From: Acidobacteriota bacterium
GTDB taxonomy: Bacteria > Acidobacteriota > Terriglobia > Terriglobales > Acidobacteriaceae
Reading direction: 5' to 3'
NCBI GenBank assembly: GCA_028872955.1
Contig: JAGWNX010000006.1
Coordinates: forward strand, 19,568-83,567
DNA: 64,000 nucleotides
Part shown: piece by piece, positions 34,147 through 43,651 of the stretch
How the letters are laid out: each line of letters begins with the position of its first letter
Numbering within the stretch: position 1 is the stretch's first letter
Notes under the pieces: generated by a model
What the model was told of the DNA's origin: nothing
The model's database searches: none
Seen by the model: the letters and a program-made list of their open reading frames with translations, nothing else
Translations under genes and position numbers: made by a program

Positions 34147-36054
34147 TTAGTGAGCGACGCTATGCTTCTTCCTGCTGCTCGTGCTGCTCTTGCCTGAGCC
34201 TGCGCTGTGCGCATGCGCTGCAGCTTTGCCGCTGCCAGCTTTCGCGCTCGACTTGCCGCTCGCCTTGCCGCTCGACTTGCCGCTGGCTGCGCTGCCACCG
34301 TGCTTGCTGCCCACGGCAGCCGCATGCCTGCCACCGCGCGAGGCAACGCTCGTACCCGCATCGGCACCATGCGCGCGGCGGTTGCGCACATGCGTCATGG
34401 GAGCCAGTCGCACCGGTGCCGCAACCGTCAGGCTCTGCCCGGGCTTTACTTTGCTGGAACGCAGATGGTTCCAGCTGCGCAGTTGCTCCACCGTCACGTT
34501 GAAGCGATCTGCCACCGTAACCAGCGTGTCGCTACGACGCACCGTGTAGTGCTGCGTGCGCACCGGGGCAGCCAGCGCGGGCGCGACAGGAATCACCAGT
34601 TCATCTCCCGCGGCGACCACGGCACCCTCGCCCAGCTGGTTGACCTCCGCCACCTCAGCCGGTCGCACACGCAGTGCCGTTGCAATCTCTTCCAGCGTCT
34701 CGCCCGGCTTCACCACGTGGAACCGCCACGTCGCGCGCTTCTCCTCTGGAATCGACTTGATGCGCTCTTCGTAGGCCTCGCGCGTACCCACCGGCAGATG
34801 CAGATCAAACGGAAGATCGGACGGAGTCGCCATGCGCAGCAGACTCGGATTCAGCCCCACGATCTCAGCCAGCGACGCACCCGTCACATCCGCCACCAGG
34901 CGCAGATCCACCGCGTAGTCCACCGTGACCGTATCGGACTCCACTGGCGGGTCCGGCACAATCCGGTCCAGCCCGTACTGCGTCGGATTCTTCGCCATGA
35001 TGATGGCCGCAATAATGCCCGGCACGTAGTTCTTCGTCTCCGCGGGCAACATGTTGCGACGGTACAACTCCCAGAAGTCTGCATAGCCGGTCTTCATCAC
35101 GGCGCGCTGCACATACCCCGGCCCCCAGTTGTACGCCGCCATCGCCAGATACCAGTCACCAAACTGCAGGTACAGCGACTTCATATAGCGCGCATAGGCC
35201 TTCGAGCTCTTCTCCGGATCAAACCGCTCATCAAACCAGCCATTGCGCTGCAGGCCATACGCGCCCGTAGGCATAAACTGCCACATGCCGCCCGCGCCAG
35301 ACCGCGCATTGAGCGCCTGCGGCTGAAAGCCCGACTCTGCCACGGCCAGGTACATCAGATCCTGCGGCACGCCAGCCTCGCGCAGGTTCTTGGAGATCAT
35401 GTCCTTGTACCGGCCGGCACGCTCCAGCGAGCGCAGCAGGTGCGCGTGCCCGCCGGGCGAGTTGGTGAAGTAGCTGATAAAGCCGGCCACATAATCATTC
35501 ACCACCAGCGGAAAGTCCGACTGCGTCGTCTTCAGCTCTGCCGCCAGCTGTGCCGTCAGCGCGCCGTTCGCAGGGAACGTCACCTCGTCGGCGGCATCCA
35601 GCGGCGCAGCCTCCAGCGTGGGCGAGAAGCCATTGCCCTGCTTCAGGGCAGACATCTCCAGCGAGTTCACCGCATCCAGCAGATGCTCAAACTCATCCGC
35701 CAGCTGCGGATCGTGCTTCAGATCCATGCCGCTGGTCAGCATGCCATCGACCGCCGCATCAAAGTCCATGCGCGCCGCGTCCAGGTGGCCATTGCGATAG
35801 TTCTCCACGCCGCTGTGATAGGCGCGCTCCGCACGCTGGATCACTTGCTCCACGCGCGCCGCATGCTCCGCAAACGCTGCGCGGTCCTGGCCCTCCGTTG
35901 CGGCTTGCTGGCTGCCTGGCAACGCTGGTGCCGTCGCCTGCGCGGCAACCTTGCCCGGAGCAGCGGCTCTCTGCTGAGGACACCCCACCAACAGCAGCAA
36001 CGGCACACATCCCAAGACCGCCGCCCACCGCTGCATCTGCTTCCTCAAACCCAC
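34147..36054 (-). CDS. MltD-like lytic transglycosylase lipoprotein with LysM repeats
   Basis: Cell-wall enzyme of 635 residues cleaving peptidoglycan glycan strands. The lipobox is PLLLLVGC. A helical region is followed by an SLT domain with catalytic Glu in MYLAVAESGFQPQALN, plus GAGGMWQFMPTGAYGL and MAAYNWGPGYV. Two LysM domains follow (RFHVVKPGETLEEIATALRV and HYTVRRSDTLVTVADRFNVT). The last about 90 residues are a low-complexity Gly/Ser/Lys/His tail. It lies between the histone-like gene and lepA, which runs the other way. Confidence 0.9.
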   Translation of the reverse strand: MGLRKQMQRWAAVLGCVPLLLLVGCPQQRAAAPGKVAAQATAPALPGSQQAATEGQDRAAFAEHAARVEQVIQRAERAYHSGVENYRNGHLDAARMDFDAAVDGMLTSGMDLKHDPQLADEFEHLLDAVNSLEMSALKQGNGFSPTLEAAPLDAADEVTFPANGALTAQLAAELKTTQSDFPLVVNDYVAGFISYFTNSPGGHAHLLRSLERAGRYKDMISKNLREAGVPQDLMYLAVAESGFQPQALNARSGAGGMWQFMPTGAYGLQRNGWFDERFDPEKSSKAYARYMKSLYLQFGDWYLAMAAYNWGPGYVQRAVMKTGYADFWELYRRNMLPAETKNYVPGIIAAIIMAKNPTQYGLDRIVPDPPVESDTVTVDYAVDLRLVADVTGASLAEIVGLNPSLLRMATPSDLPFDLHLPVGTREAYEERIKSIPEEKRATWRFHVVKPGETLEEIATALRVRPAEVAEVNQLGEGAVVAAGDELVIPVAPALAAPVRTQHYTVRRSDTLVTVADRFNVTVEQLRSWNHLRSSKVKPGQSLTVAAPVRLAPMTHVRNRRAHGADAGTSVASRGGRHAAAVGSKHGGSAASGKSSGKASGKSSAKAGSGKAAAHAHSAGSGKSSTSSRKKHSVAH

Positions 36055-36200
36055 ACCGCTCCCTGGACTTCTTCTTCATTGTAAGCGTGACACACCGCTT
36101 CGCTCCACGGCTGTACCTGCTCCCTACCGTGGCCGCCGCGCAGGCTCCGGCACCTTGCCCGCGGTGTTAAGATAGATATCTGAGGCTCTTCACCAGCACA

Positions 36201-38003
36201 ATGGATCCATCTCACATTCGCAACTTCGCGATCATCGCGCATATCGATCACGGCAAGTCCACGCTCTCTGACCGTTTGCTGGAGCTGACCGGCTCACTCA
36301 CCTCGCGCGAGATGCAGGCGCAGGTGCTCGACGCCATGGACCTGGAGCGCGAGCGCGGCATTACGATCAAAGCACACACCGTGCGCATGATGTACCAGGC
36401 AGCCGATGGCGAGACCTACCAGCTCAACCTCATCGACACGCCCGGCCACGTCGACTTCTCCTACGAAGTCTCCCGTTCGCTCGCCTCCTGCGAAGGCGCG
36501 CTGCTCGTGGTCGACGCCTCGCAAGGCGTCGAGGCCCAGACGCTGGCCAATGCCTACCTGGCCATCTCTAACGGTCTGGAGATCATCCCCATCATCAACA
36601 AGATCGATCTGCCCTCGGCGGACATCGACCGCACCAAGGAGATGATCGAGAAGTCCGTTGGCCTGCCCGCAAGCGACGCCATCGCGGTCTCGGCCAAGAC
36701 CGGTCTCAACGTTGCGCAGATTCTTGAGGCCGTCGTCACGCTCCTTCCGCCTCCACAGGGCAACCCGGATGCGCCCCTGCAGGCACTCATCTTCGACTCC
36801 TGGTTTGACCCCTACAAGGGCGTGATCGTCCTCGCGCGCATCATCAACGGTCGCCTGCGCAAGGGCCAACGCATCAAGGTCATGTCGAACGGAAAGATCT
36901 TCGACGTCGTCTCGATGGGCGTCATGACGCCGAAGCCGGTCGAACTCGCCGAACTGACCGCCGGCGAAGTCGGCTTCTTTGTCGCCACCATCAAGAACGT
37001 CTCCGACACCAAGGTGGGGGACACCATCACCTCCGTCGATGAGCCCTGCGACTCGCCGCTGCCCGGCTTTGAAGACATCAAGTCCATGGTCTTTGCAGGC
37101 CTCTACACCGTCGACTCGCACGAGCACGCCATGCTGCGCGACGCACTGGAAAAGCTGCGCCTCAACGATGCCAGCTTCTCCTTCGAGCCAGAGTCCTCTG
37201 CTGCGCTGGGCTTCGGCTTCCGTTGCGGCTTTCTCGGACTGTTACATTTGGAGATCATCCAGGAGCGCCTGGAGCGCGAGTACAACCTCGACCTCATCAC
37301 CACAGCGCCCGGTGTCCGTTACAAAATCACCCTCACCGATGGATCTGTAACCGAAGTCGATAATCCCTCCCGCTGGCCAGACCCATCGGAGATCGAAAGC
37401 ATCGAAGAGCCGGTCATCACGGCCAAGATTCTGACCAACGAAGAGTACGTCGGCGGCATCTTGAAGTTGGTCGAGGACAAACGCGGTCGCCAGCAGAACT
37501 TCGAATACGTCTCCGAGACACGCGTCCTGCTGACCTACGAGCTGCCACTCAACGAGATCGTGCTCGACTTCTACGACAAGCTCAAGTCGGTCTCGCGCGG
37601 TTACGCATCCCTGGACTACCACCTGGCCGGCACCTGGGTCTCGCCCATGGTCAAGATGGACATCCTCGTCTCCGGCGAGCCAGTGGACGCACTCTCGATC
37701 ATCGTGCACCGCGACTTCGCCTACGATCGGGGCAAAGCCCTGGTGGCCAAGATGCGCGAACTGATTCCGCGGCAGATGTTCGAGGTCGCCATTCAGGCCG
37801 CCATCGGCTCCAAGATCATCGCCCGCGAGACCGTCTCCGCCATCCGCAAAAATGTCATCGCCAAGTGCTACGGCGGCGATATCTCGCGTAAGCGCAAGCT
37901 GCTGGAAAAGCAGAAGGAAGGCAAGAAGCGCATGAAGCGCATCGGCAAAGTGGACATTCCACAGGAAGCGTTCCTGGCCGTGCTCAAGGTGGGCGAGGAG
38001 TAG
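36201..38003 (+). CDS. lepA: Elongation factor 4 (LepA) GTPase
   Basis: Ribosomal back-translocase of 600 residues. GTPase motifs are [15 protein letters not shown] (G1), [10 protein letters not shown] (G2), DTPGHVDF (G3), NKID (G4) and SAKTG (G5). The LepA-specific C-terminal domain ends [20 protein letters not shown] and then [13 protein letters not shown]. No Shine-Dalgarno is obvious at ATG 36201; TAAGAT about 30 bases upstream could be a -10. Diverges from the transglycosylase gene. Confidence 0.97.
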   Translation: MDPSHIRNFAIIAHIDHGKSTLSDRLLELTGSLTSREMQAQVLDAMDLERERGITIKAHTVRMMYQAADGETYQLNLIDTPGHVDFSYEVSRSLASCEGALLVVDASQGVEAQTLANAYLAISNGLEIIPIINKIDLPSADIDRTKEMIEKSVGLPASDAIAVSAKTGLNVAQILEAVVTLLPPPQGNPDAPLQALIFDSWFDPYKGVIVLARIINGRLRKGQRIKVMSNGKIFDVVSMGVMTPKPVELAELTAGEVGFFVATIKNVSDTKVGDTITSVDEPCDSPLPGFEDIKSMVFAGLYTVDSHEHAMLRDALEKLRLNDASFSFEPESSAALGFGFRCGFLGLLHLEIIQERLEREYNLDLITTAPGVRYKITLTDGSVTEVDNPSRWPDPSEIESIEEPVITAKILTNEEYVGGILKLVEDKRGRQQNFEYVSETRVLLTYELPLNEIVLDFYDKLKSVSRGYASLDYHLAGTWVSPMVKMDILVSGEPVDALSIIVHRDFAYDRGKALVAKMRELIPRQMFEVAIQAAIGSKIIARETVSAIRKNVIAKCYGGDISRKRKLLEKQKEGKKRMKRIGKVDIPQEAFLAVLKVGEE

Positions 38004-38059
38004 CTGACCTGCAGACATCCCCGCCGCATATGTAACTCAGGAGTAATCACAATCTGTGG

Positions 38060-38083
38060 AAAGCCCGGAAATCCGCGGGCTTT
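38060..38083 (+). terminator. lepA terminator
   Basis: Perfect 8-bp stem AAAGCCCG/CGGGCTTT with an 8-base loop, 57 bases after the lepA stop. Only three T residues end the stem and no longer tract follows. Confidence 0.6.
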
Positions 38084-38275
38084 GCGCGGCTGGCTGGGCA
38101 CGGCTGCCCGGCTGGCTGCGGCGCCGCAGGCTATGTTGCACAGGATAAACACCTTAGCCTTGTAGCCAGTGCCCCACTGCGGGGGCCTTGCAACCAGAGC
38201 ACCCGCCGGAGCGTCAAGCGGCAAGGGCGCGGCAATCCACACTTTTTTCCACAGACATCTCTGGTTAGCCACAGC

Positions 38276-38321
38276 AAAAAGCCCGCCAGCAAAGGCTAAG
38301 ATTCAGCCTCTGCTGACGGGC
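38276..38321 (-). terminator. Terminator downstream of the Skp-like gene pair
   Basis: On the minus strand, stem GCCCGTCAGCA/TGCTGGCGGGC (11 positions, one non-Watson-Crick) with a 19-base loop, followed by five T residues. Lies about 54 bases after the stop at 38375. Confidence 0.82.
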
Positions 38322-38374
38322 AATACTTAGGGCACTTGAGCAAACCAGCGGAGCCAGCCTGCCTGGGCCTGCGT

Positions 38375-39043
38375 TTACTTGGTGGCTGCCGGGCGGCTGG
38401 CCGAGGCAGGACGCGGACGGCTGGCCGAGGGTGCGGAAGGTGCCGACGGAGCCGGTGCCGCAACTCCCGAGCTGGCGTTGTATGCCTCCACGACAGCCTG
38501 GGTAACGTCCGTGTTCGGCAGCGCCCACATCACGGCGCTCTGCTGGTTGCTCACATCCAGCAGCAGCGTGTAGCCGTGCTGCGCGACGTAGTTCTTCAGG
38601 GTTACGCTAACCTTCTGAGCCAGCTTGGCATAGGCATCCTGCAGATCGCTGTTGTAGGCGGTCTGCGCATCCTCGGCGTCGCGGTTCAGCTGCTTCTCTT
38701 TGGTGTCGATGGTCTTCAGGCGCGAAGCACGCTCCTCATCACTCATCGTCGCCGGAGCACTCTGCAGCTGCTTCTTGAGCGAGTCCACCTCTTGCGACAG
38801 GCTGTCGATCTCTGCCTTCTTCGGCTCGTACTTCCTCTGCACGTCCTGAACGTTGCGCTGGCCCTCGTTGGTGGCAAACACAGCCTGTTCAAAGGCGATC
38901 AGAGCAATCTTTGCCGGAATGGCCTCTGGCTGGACGGGTACGGCCTGAGCGGCGGGGGCCGGAGCAGCTGCGGTCTGGGCGATGCCAGCCGAGGTCATCA
39001 GGCCAGCGCCAAGTGCGGAGAGAACTACCAAGGTGCGCTTCAT
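38375..39043 (-). CDS. Skp/OmpH family periplasmic chaperone (copy 2 of 2)
   Basis: Periplasmic chaperone of 222 residues for outer-membrane proteins. Signal peptide MKRTLVVLSALGAGLMTSAG, then the Skp fold: short beta strand (KIALIAFEQAVFATNEGQR), long coiled-coil arms (DSLSQEVDSLKKQLQ ... KTIDTKEKQLNRDAEDA) and the returning strand YTLLLDVSNQQSAVMWALP. The C-terminus adds an Ala/Ser/Pro tail of about 35 residues. It lies 77 bp after a paralogue, so the pair is a tandem duplication. Confidence 0.9.
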   Translation of the reverse strand: MKRTLVVLSALGAGLMTSAGIAQTAAAPAPAAQAVPVQPEAIPAKIALIAFEQAVFATNEGQRNVQDVQRKYEPKKAEIDSLSQEVDSLKKQLQSAPATMSDEERASRLKTIDTKEKQLNRDAEDAQTAYNSDLQDAYAKLAQKVSVTLKNYVAQHGYTLLLDVSNQQSAVMWALPNTDVTQAVVEAYNASSGVAAPAPSAPSAPSASRPRPASASRPAATK

Positions 39044-39120
39044 AAACGTCTGTCTTGCTCCTTCACCATAACTACAATGTCGTCCGCAGCCGCAGCTGCG
39101 GGGTCACCCTTCAGAACCTG

Positions 39121-39759
39121 CTACTTGGAGGCTGCTGGCTTGGCCGGGGCCGATGCAGCAGGTGCCTCCAGCGGCGCTACGCCCGAGACCTTGTTATAGG
39201 CCTCCAGCACAGCCTGGGAGATATCCGTGCCGGGCGTCATCCACATCACGCTCAACCCGGCCTGCTGGCCCGTATTGTTCAGCAGCAGCGTATAGCCATT
39301 CTGCTTCACATAGTCCAGCACCACCGGACCCATCTTCTGCGCGATCTTACCGATCGCATCCTGCATCTCTTTACGGTACGACTGCTCGGCTTCAGCAGCG
39401 GCCTGGGAGAGCGCCCGCTCCTTGGCGTCGATCGTCTTCTGCCGCGCACTCTTCTCCGCGGCCGTCGTGGTCGCCGGAGCAGCCTGCAGGTCCTTCTTCA
39501 GCTTGTCGATCTCGGCCAGCTGCGCGTCCAGATCCTTCTTCTTCGGCTCGAACTTGGTCTGCAGATCCTTCAGCGCGTGCTGTCCCTCGTTGGTCTCTGC
39601 CACAACTTCTTCAAACTCGATCAGAGCCACCTTCGAAGGCGTCATGGCAACCGCCGGAGCAGCCGCAGCTGCAGGGGCCGACGTCGCCGTCTGTGCTGCA
39701 CACGTTACCACCATCAAGCCTGCGCCCAGCGCAGCCCACATTACATTCTTGGTCTTCAT
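39121..39759 (-). CDS. Skp/OmpH family periplasmic chaperone (copy 1 of 2)
   Basis: Paralogue of the following gene, 212 residues: signal peptide from MKTKNVMWAALGAGLMVV, beta strand KVALIEFEEVVAETNEGQH, coiled-coil arms (DAQLAEIDKLKKDLQ and QKTIDAKERALSQAAAEAE) and strand YTLLLNNTGQQAGLSVMWM. It also ends in an Ala/Pro-rich tail. ATG 39759 is chosen as the signal peptide start; in-frame codons to 39861 are unlikely. Paired Skp paralogues may form mixed trimers or serve different clients. Confidence 0.9.
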   Translation of the reverse strand: MKTKNVMWAALGAGLMVVTCAAQTATSAPAAAAAPAVAMTPSKVALIEFEEVVAETNEGQHALKDLQTKFEPKKKDLDAQLAEIDKLKKDLQAAPATTTAAEKSARQKTIDAKERALSQAAAEAEQSYRKEMQDAIGKIAQKMGPVVLDYVKQNGYTLLLNNTGQQAGLSVMWMTPGTDISQAVLEAYNKVSGVAPLEAPAASAPAKPAASK

Positions 39760-40806
39760 GCGATCTCTCGGTACTCCTTCGGCTTTACCGTCTAGGGCCG
39801 TCGGCGCACCTGCGCGAGCCATCCAAGCCTTACGAACCATTCGTTCCCACCCACTCCGCACTGCTGCCAGCCCGGACCTTGCGGCACCCGAGACCCCGCT
39901 CTATAACGGGGATTCACAGACAGGTGGCCAGAACACATCGAATTATAGGGCTGCACCTAAGCGCGGTCAAACAACAATCGTGGCGTTTTTCTTAGGATCG
40001 ACCGGCCACAATCTCCCAAAAACTGTAGCCCCGCCCACCCGGTTCTCTGTTTTCTGGAGAAGATCGGCTCCCCGCATCCCCCAAAAGCCGTATTTGCAAT
40101 ACTTTGAGTTTGGCACGTCAATTGCTCCATGAATTGCATCGCGCAGCTGATGCCATGCGTCATGCTGCAGCACACGCACCGCCTGAAACACTCGTAGCCA
40201 ACGATGCTGCGAAAGTCAGACCGAGTGCCGCTCCCTCAGCGGGAGCACCTTTTCAGGAGGCCAGCGACTGGCCATAGAGCAGAGGCCCCCACGCGGTGGC
40301 CTCTGCTGCGTTTCCGAAGTGATCTGCCTTGGTTCTTCTCCAGCCCCTCACCACAGTGCCGCATTTGGGCTAGGTTCTCCGTCAATATCCTGCTTGCCAA
40401 CGGCAGGTATTCCGGGTAACCTCACAGTTGCCTGGTGAAATCGGCTGTGGGTGCCGCTTCCCGCGCAGTTGCTGCCAGATCGCTGGATGGTCATCGATCG
40501 GCGGTGCATGGCACACAGGCACATTGCACGCAAGGCAATCAGGGATCAGACCTGTCGGACTCTCGCCGGTTGATGAGAGCGCGATGGTTTGCCACACGAG
40601 GCGATGCAGGTGGTTAGCGCCGGTCTTCTACGGATGCTCCCAGTCCATCGCAACACTATTACTTAGAGTTTCGAGTACAACTTGACACCGTTTCATCCGA
40701 CGCTGCACCTCCGGCCTGGCCTGTCTCTCGCAGTCTCTGCGAGGGAACTGTCACGTCCCGGTGCCTCTCGCCAGGCGCTGTCTAACGTAATTCAGGAAGT
40801 GGAAGC
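39760..40806. other. Gene-free kilobase upstream of the RGG/receiver-like gene
   Basis: No frame here looks coding: those present are short, GC-shadow-like and lack ribosome sites. It holds the Skp promoter region at its left end, then a run of three hairpins (40230-40307, separate entry). From about 40400 to 40800 the sequence is moderately structured, with no recognised riboswitch, RNase P, tmRNA or 6S signature. A TTGACA occurs at 40682-40687 without a convincing -10. The last bases (AGGAAGTGGAAGC) supply the ribosome site of the next gene. Confidence 0.5.
40230..40307 (+). other. Array of three stem-loops, candidate structured RNA
   Basis: Three consecutive perfect hairpins: GCTCCC/GGGAGC (40230-40246, 5-base loop), GGCCAG/CTGGCC (40259-40273, 3-base loop) and AGCAGAGGCC/GGCCTCTGCT (40278-40307, 10-base loop). 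The strand is shown as plus by convention; a minus-strand transcript is equally possible. The last could terminate a short transcript, though only TTT follows. No protein frame crosses them convincingly. Confidence 0.4.
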
Positions 40807-41880
40807 ATGAGTTCAGAGCAAAACGCACCCGAGGTCGGTACGTACCAGGGTCAGCCAGCACCACCTGCAGCGCACGATCAGGATGGTCAGTTCAGCGGCA
40901 ACGGCGGCGTGCAAGGCATGGGGCAGTCCAAGAGCAGCCGGCGGCGTCGGCGCAAGCGCAAGAATAAGGGCGGCGGTGCCGAGTTCCAGGAGAGCCCGCA
41001 GGCCAGCGGTGAGCAATCCGCAGGACAACCCGTCGGCAACCTGCAGGCGGCAGCACAGCCGCAGGGCAACAGCCAGCAGGGTAGCGGCCAGCAAAATCAG
41101 AACGGCACCAAGCGCTGGAAGAAGAAGTTCCGCGACCGGCAGCGTGGCGGTGGTGGCGGCGGCGAGGCCCAGGCCAGCGGCGGCGGCTATCGCGACCGCG
41201 ATACCCACCAGCCCGGCAACACGGTCTCCGGCTTCAAGCGCAAGGGCGGCAGCGGTGGCGGCGGCAAGCAGCAGCGCGGGCCACGCGGCTTTGTCGGCCC
41301 CATGGACCACAGCTACCGCGCCGTGAATGGCAACTTTGCCGACGGCCCACCCTCCACCATCGAGACCGGTGGCAATGGCAACTACGGCGGCCGCGGCGGC
41401 TCTCGCACGGCGTACCCCAGCGACTCGCAGCCCATCGACTACTCCGTCGGACGCCCCATCCCGATTCCGGAAGACGCGCCGACGCGCATCTACTTCTTTA
41501 TTGAAGATCTCTTCTTCACGGCCAAGATCCAGGAGACCTCGCGCAAGCTGGGTGTCAAGGTGGCCTTTGTGAAGGGGGACAAGGATGCGATTGCGGCCCT
41601 GACCGACCTGCCCGAAGAGCAGCGCCCCGGGCTGATCGTCTTTGACCTGAACAATGTGAACGTCAAGCCGCTCACGCTGATTCCCAAGCTGAAGAGCAAG
41701 CTGAAGCGTTCGACCTCCATCATCGGCTTCCTCTCGCACCTGCAGGGCGACCTGAAGGCCAAAGCGACCGAGGCAGGCTGCGACGTGGTGATGCCGCGTG
41801 CCGCCTTCTCACAAAATCTGCCCAACCTGCTGCGACGCTACGGAAGCGAGCAAGAGGACGAGCCGAACTACAATCAGTAG
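40807..41880 (+). CDS. Arg/Gly-rich disordered protein with C-terminal receiver-like domain
   Basis: Protein of 357 residues. Residues 1-225 are disordered, with basic patches (SSRRRRRKRKNKGGG; KRWKKKFRDRQRGGGG) and Gly/Gln-rich runs of the RGG type that usually bind RNA. Residues about 226-345 look like a two-component receiver fold: acidic pair in IYFFIEDLFF, candidate phospho-Asp D280 in GLIVFDLNNVN, Ser in IIGFLSHLQGD, and DVVMPRAAFSQNL, where the usual Lys is replaced by Arg. The chain has no output domain. A long leader precedes it and a terminator follows. Known as a family to me only as hypothetical Acidobacteriota proteins. Confidence 0.7.
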   Translation: MSSEQNAPEVGTYQGQPAPPAAHDQDGQFSGNGGVQGMGQSKSSRRRRRKRKNKGGGAEFQESPQASGEQSAGQPVGNLQAAAQPQGNSQQGSGQQNQNGTKRWKKKFRDRQRGGGGGGEAQASGGGYRDRDTHQPGNTVSGFKRKGGSGGGGKQQRGPRGFVGPMDHSYRAVNGNFADGPPSTIETGGNGNYGGRGGSRTAYPSDSQPIDYSVGRPIPIPEDAPTRIYFFIEDLFFTAKIQETSRKLGVKVAFVKGDKDAIAALTDLPEEQRPGLIVFDLNNVNVKPLTLIPKLKSKLKRSTSIIGFLSHLQGDLKAKATEAGCDVVMPRAAFSQNLPNLLRRYGSEQEDEPNYNQ

Positions 41881-41911
41881 GTCGCCTGAAAGGCACCACC
41901 TGAGGACACCA

Positions 41912-41935
41912 ATGCCCGGCACACTCGCCGGGCAT
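41912..41935 (+). terminator. Terminator of the RGG/receiver-like gene
   Basis: Perfect 9-bp stem ATGCCCGGC/GCCGGGCAT with a 6-base loop, 31 bases after the stop; only a weak T-rich tail follows. Confidence 0.7.
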
Positions 41936-41999
41936 CGTTGTCTGCTGCGCTATTCGCCTGCTGCTGTCTTCGTCTCACCGCGCGCCGTCTCGCTGCGTG

Positions 42000-42356
42000 C
42001 TAGCCCGGAGGCCAATCCATGTGGCGTCCACCCAGCACATGAATATGCAGGTGCTCGATCGTCTGCCCGCCCTCGACACCTGTGTTCACCACCAGCCGAT
42101 AGCCGCGCTCATCCAGCCGATTGCGTCGCGCCACCTCGGCAGCGGCAGCCATCAGGTGGCCCACCAGCGCAGTATGCTTCGGCGCCAGGTGTGCCATGGA
42201 GGCGACGTGCTCCCGCGGAACAATCAGTACGTGCGTTCTCGCCTGCGGATTGATGTCCGCAAACGCGACGCACAGCTCATCTTCGTACACAAACATTGCG
42301 GGAATCTTCTCCGCGACGATCTTGCAAAACAAACAGTCCGTTGCCATGCCCGTCAT
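42000..42356 (-). CDS. HIT family nucleotide hydrolase/transferase
   Basis: Small protein of 118 residues of the histidine triad superfamily, hydrolysing AMP-linked substrates. The triad is in TIEHLHIHVLGGRHMDWPPG; CLFCKIVAEKIPA and YEDELCVAFADINPQA are family sequence, with a CxxC zinc pair. The ATG at 42356 overlaps the upstream M48 peptidase stop by four bases (ATGA), implying coupling; the ATG at 42347 is an alternative. Third gene of an operon with the Ste24-like peptidase and ICMT-like methyltransferase. Confidence 0.93.
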   Translation of the reverse strand: MTGMATDCLFCKIVAEKIPAMFVYEDELCVAFADINPQARTHVLIVPREHVASMAHLAPKHTALVGHLMAAAAEVARRNRLDERGYRLVVNTGVEGGQTIEHLHIHVLGGRHMDWPPG

Positions 42357-43651
42357 TCTAACCCTATGGGAGGACGCTTGAAATATCTGGGCTGCACCGG
42401 CCCGCTCCACGGATTGTAGCGGGCAGCAAACGCCACCCGATCGCGCACGGCGGGGTGGTCAAAGCTCCACCACACCAGCAGCGCACCGGGGTCAGGCTCT
42501 TCCAGGCTCTCCGCGCCCATCTCGGCAAACGATCGCGACGCAATGGCCTGGGGATCGGCCACTAGGCCGTGAATCGCCTCCTGCCCATAGACGTCGGACT
42601 CATGCTCCAGCTCGCGGCTAAACGCATTCGTGACAGGAAGCGTTACAAACTGCAGCAGCAGCACGACCAGGTACAGAGCAGGCAGCGCGGCCAGGTCGCG
42701 TGGCCCGCGCAGCTGCCACCGCGGCCCATAGCGGCGCAGCAGCCAGCGCCACATTCGGTGCGCCAGCCACAGCAGCTCCAGCATCAATACGGCAGCAAAC
42801 GCCATGCCGCGCAGAATATGGTGCAGCACGTCGTGCCCCAGCTCATGCCCCAGCACAAACAGCAGCTCATCCGGGCTGGAGTGCTGCACCGCGGTGTCCC
42901 ACACGACCACGCGTCGGCTGGCACCGAAGCCCGTCACGTAGGCGTTCTGCTCCGTATACTTGGCGCTGGCGCGCATCAGCACCATGTGATCGGCTGGGAT
43001 CGTGACTCCGGCGTGCGCCGCCAGCTGTTGCAGCTGCTGTACCAGCGCCGGACTGCTGGAGGCGAGTGGCTCAAAGCGGTTGAACAGCGGGTCAATCACC
43101 AGCGGCGCAGCAAAGACCCCCAGCACCATCAGCACCACGGCAAAGCCCCAGAAGCCCAGCCACCAGCGGCGCGGCATCCGCTGCAGCAAAGCCTGCACCA
43201 CCAGCACCAGCACGCTGCCCACCACCGCCATCACGGCCGTGCTGCGCGCATGATCCTGCAGCCAGCTGGGCCAGCCCTGCACCGAGAGCCCGTACTCCAC
43301 TGCCAGCCGATGTCCGCAGGCCTGCACCGGAAGATTCAGCACGGCCAGCAGCACCACCAGCAGCGAGGTGTACAGGCACGCCTGCAGGGACTGCCCGCGA
43401 CCCACGCGCTGCACCACACTGCGTAAACGCGCGGCCACGCCCAGCGCCAGCAAACCCCACAGTTGCAGCAGCTGCCACACCATGAAGCACACCTGCAGGG
43501 TTGTGTGACGCACGGTGTAGGCCTGCGCGCGTGCCAGCAGCGGCGGCGGCAGCGTGTAGCGCGGCACCACGCCGTGCGTCTGCCCAACGGCCGAGCCTAC
43601 GGCCAGCAGCGCCACGCACCCAGCCAGCAACCTCCGCCGGTTCGCGCTCAT
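42353..43651 (-). CDS. Ste24-like M48 family membrane metallopeptidase
   Basis: Zinc peptidase of 432 residues with several membrane helices. The zinc motif HELGH lies in LLFVLGHELGHDVLHH, and the third ligand Glu is probably in SRELEHESDVYGQEA. The N-terminal half matches the CAAX-prenyl-protease M48 N-domain (VFAAPLVIDPLFNRFEPL). Eukaryotic Ste24 cleaves prenylated CaaX proteins; bacterial relatives act in membrane protein quality control. It overlaps both neighbours by four bases (ATGA), so ICMT-like, Ste24-like and HIT are translated as a coupled unit. Confidence 0.9.
   Translation of the reverse strand: MSANRRRLLAGCVALLAVGSAVGQTHGVVPRYTLPPPLLARAQAYTVRHTTLQVCFMVWQLLQLWGLLALGVAARLRSVVQRVGRGQSLQACLYTSLLVVLLAVLNLPVQACGHRLAVEYGLSVQGWPSWLQDHARSTAVMAVVGSVLVLVVQALLQRMPRRWWLGFWGFAVVLMVLGVFAAPLVIDPLFNRFEPLASSSPALVQQLQQLAAHAGVTIPADHMVLMRASAKYTEQNAYVTGFGASRRVVVWDTAVQHSSPDELLFVLGHELGHDVLHHILRGMAFAAVLMLELLWLAHRMWRWLLRRYGPRWQLRGPRDLAALPALYLVVLLLQFVTLPVTNAFSRELEHESDVYGQEAIHGLVADPQAIASRSFAEMGAESLEEPDPGALLVWWSFDHPAVRDRVAFAARYNPWSGPVQPRYFKRPPIGLE

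Larger units (their letters stand above)
38004..38374. other. Intergenic region between lepA and the first Skp gene (convergent)
   Basis: No gene found. It holds the lepA terminator hairpin (38060-38083) and the Skp-gene terminator (38276-38321), listed separately. Between them is GC-rich sequence with no further clear element. A lone DnaA-box-like TTTTCCACA lies at 38245-38253. Confidence 0.6.

Noticed and set aside
38245-38253. DnaA-box-like TTTTCCACA near lepA as an origin signal
   Set aside because: A single site without a cluster, AT-rich unwinding region or dnaA/dnaN context.
40430-40500. Partial resemblance to a cobalamin riboswitch core (GGTGAAATC ... CCCGCGCAGTTG)
   Set aside because: The flanking conserved blocks and the required spacing are missing, and the downstream gene is unrelated to cobalamin.
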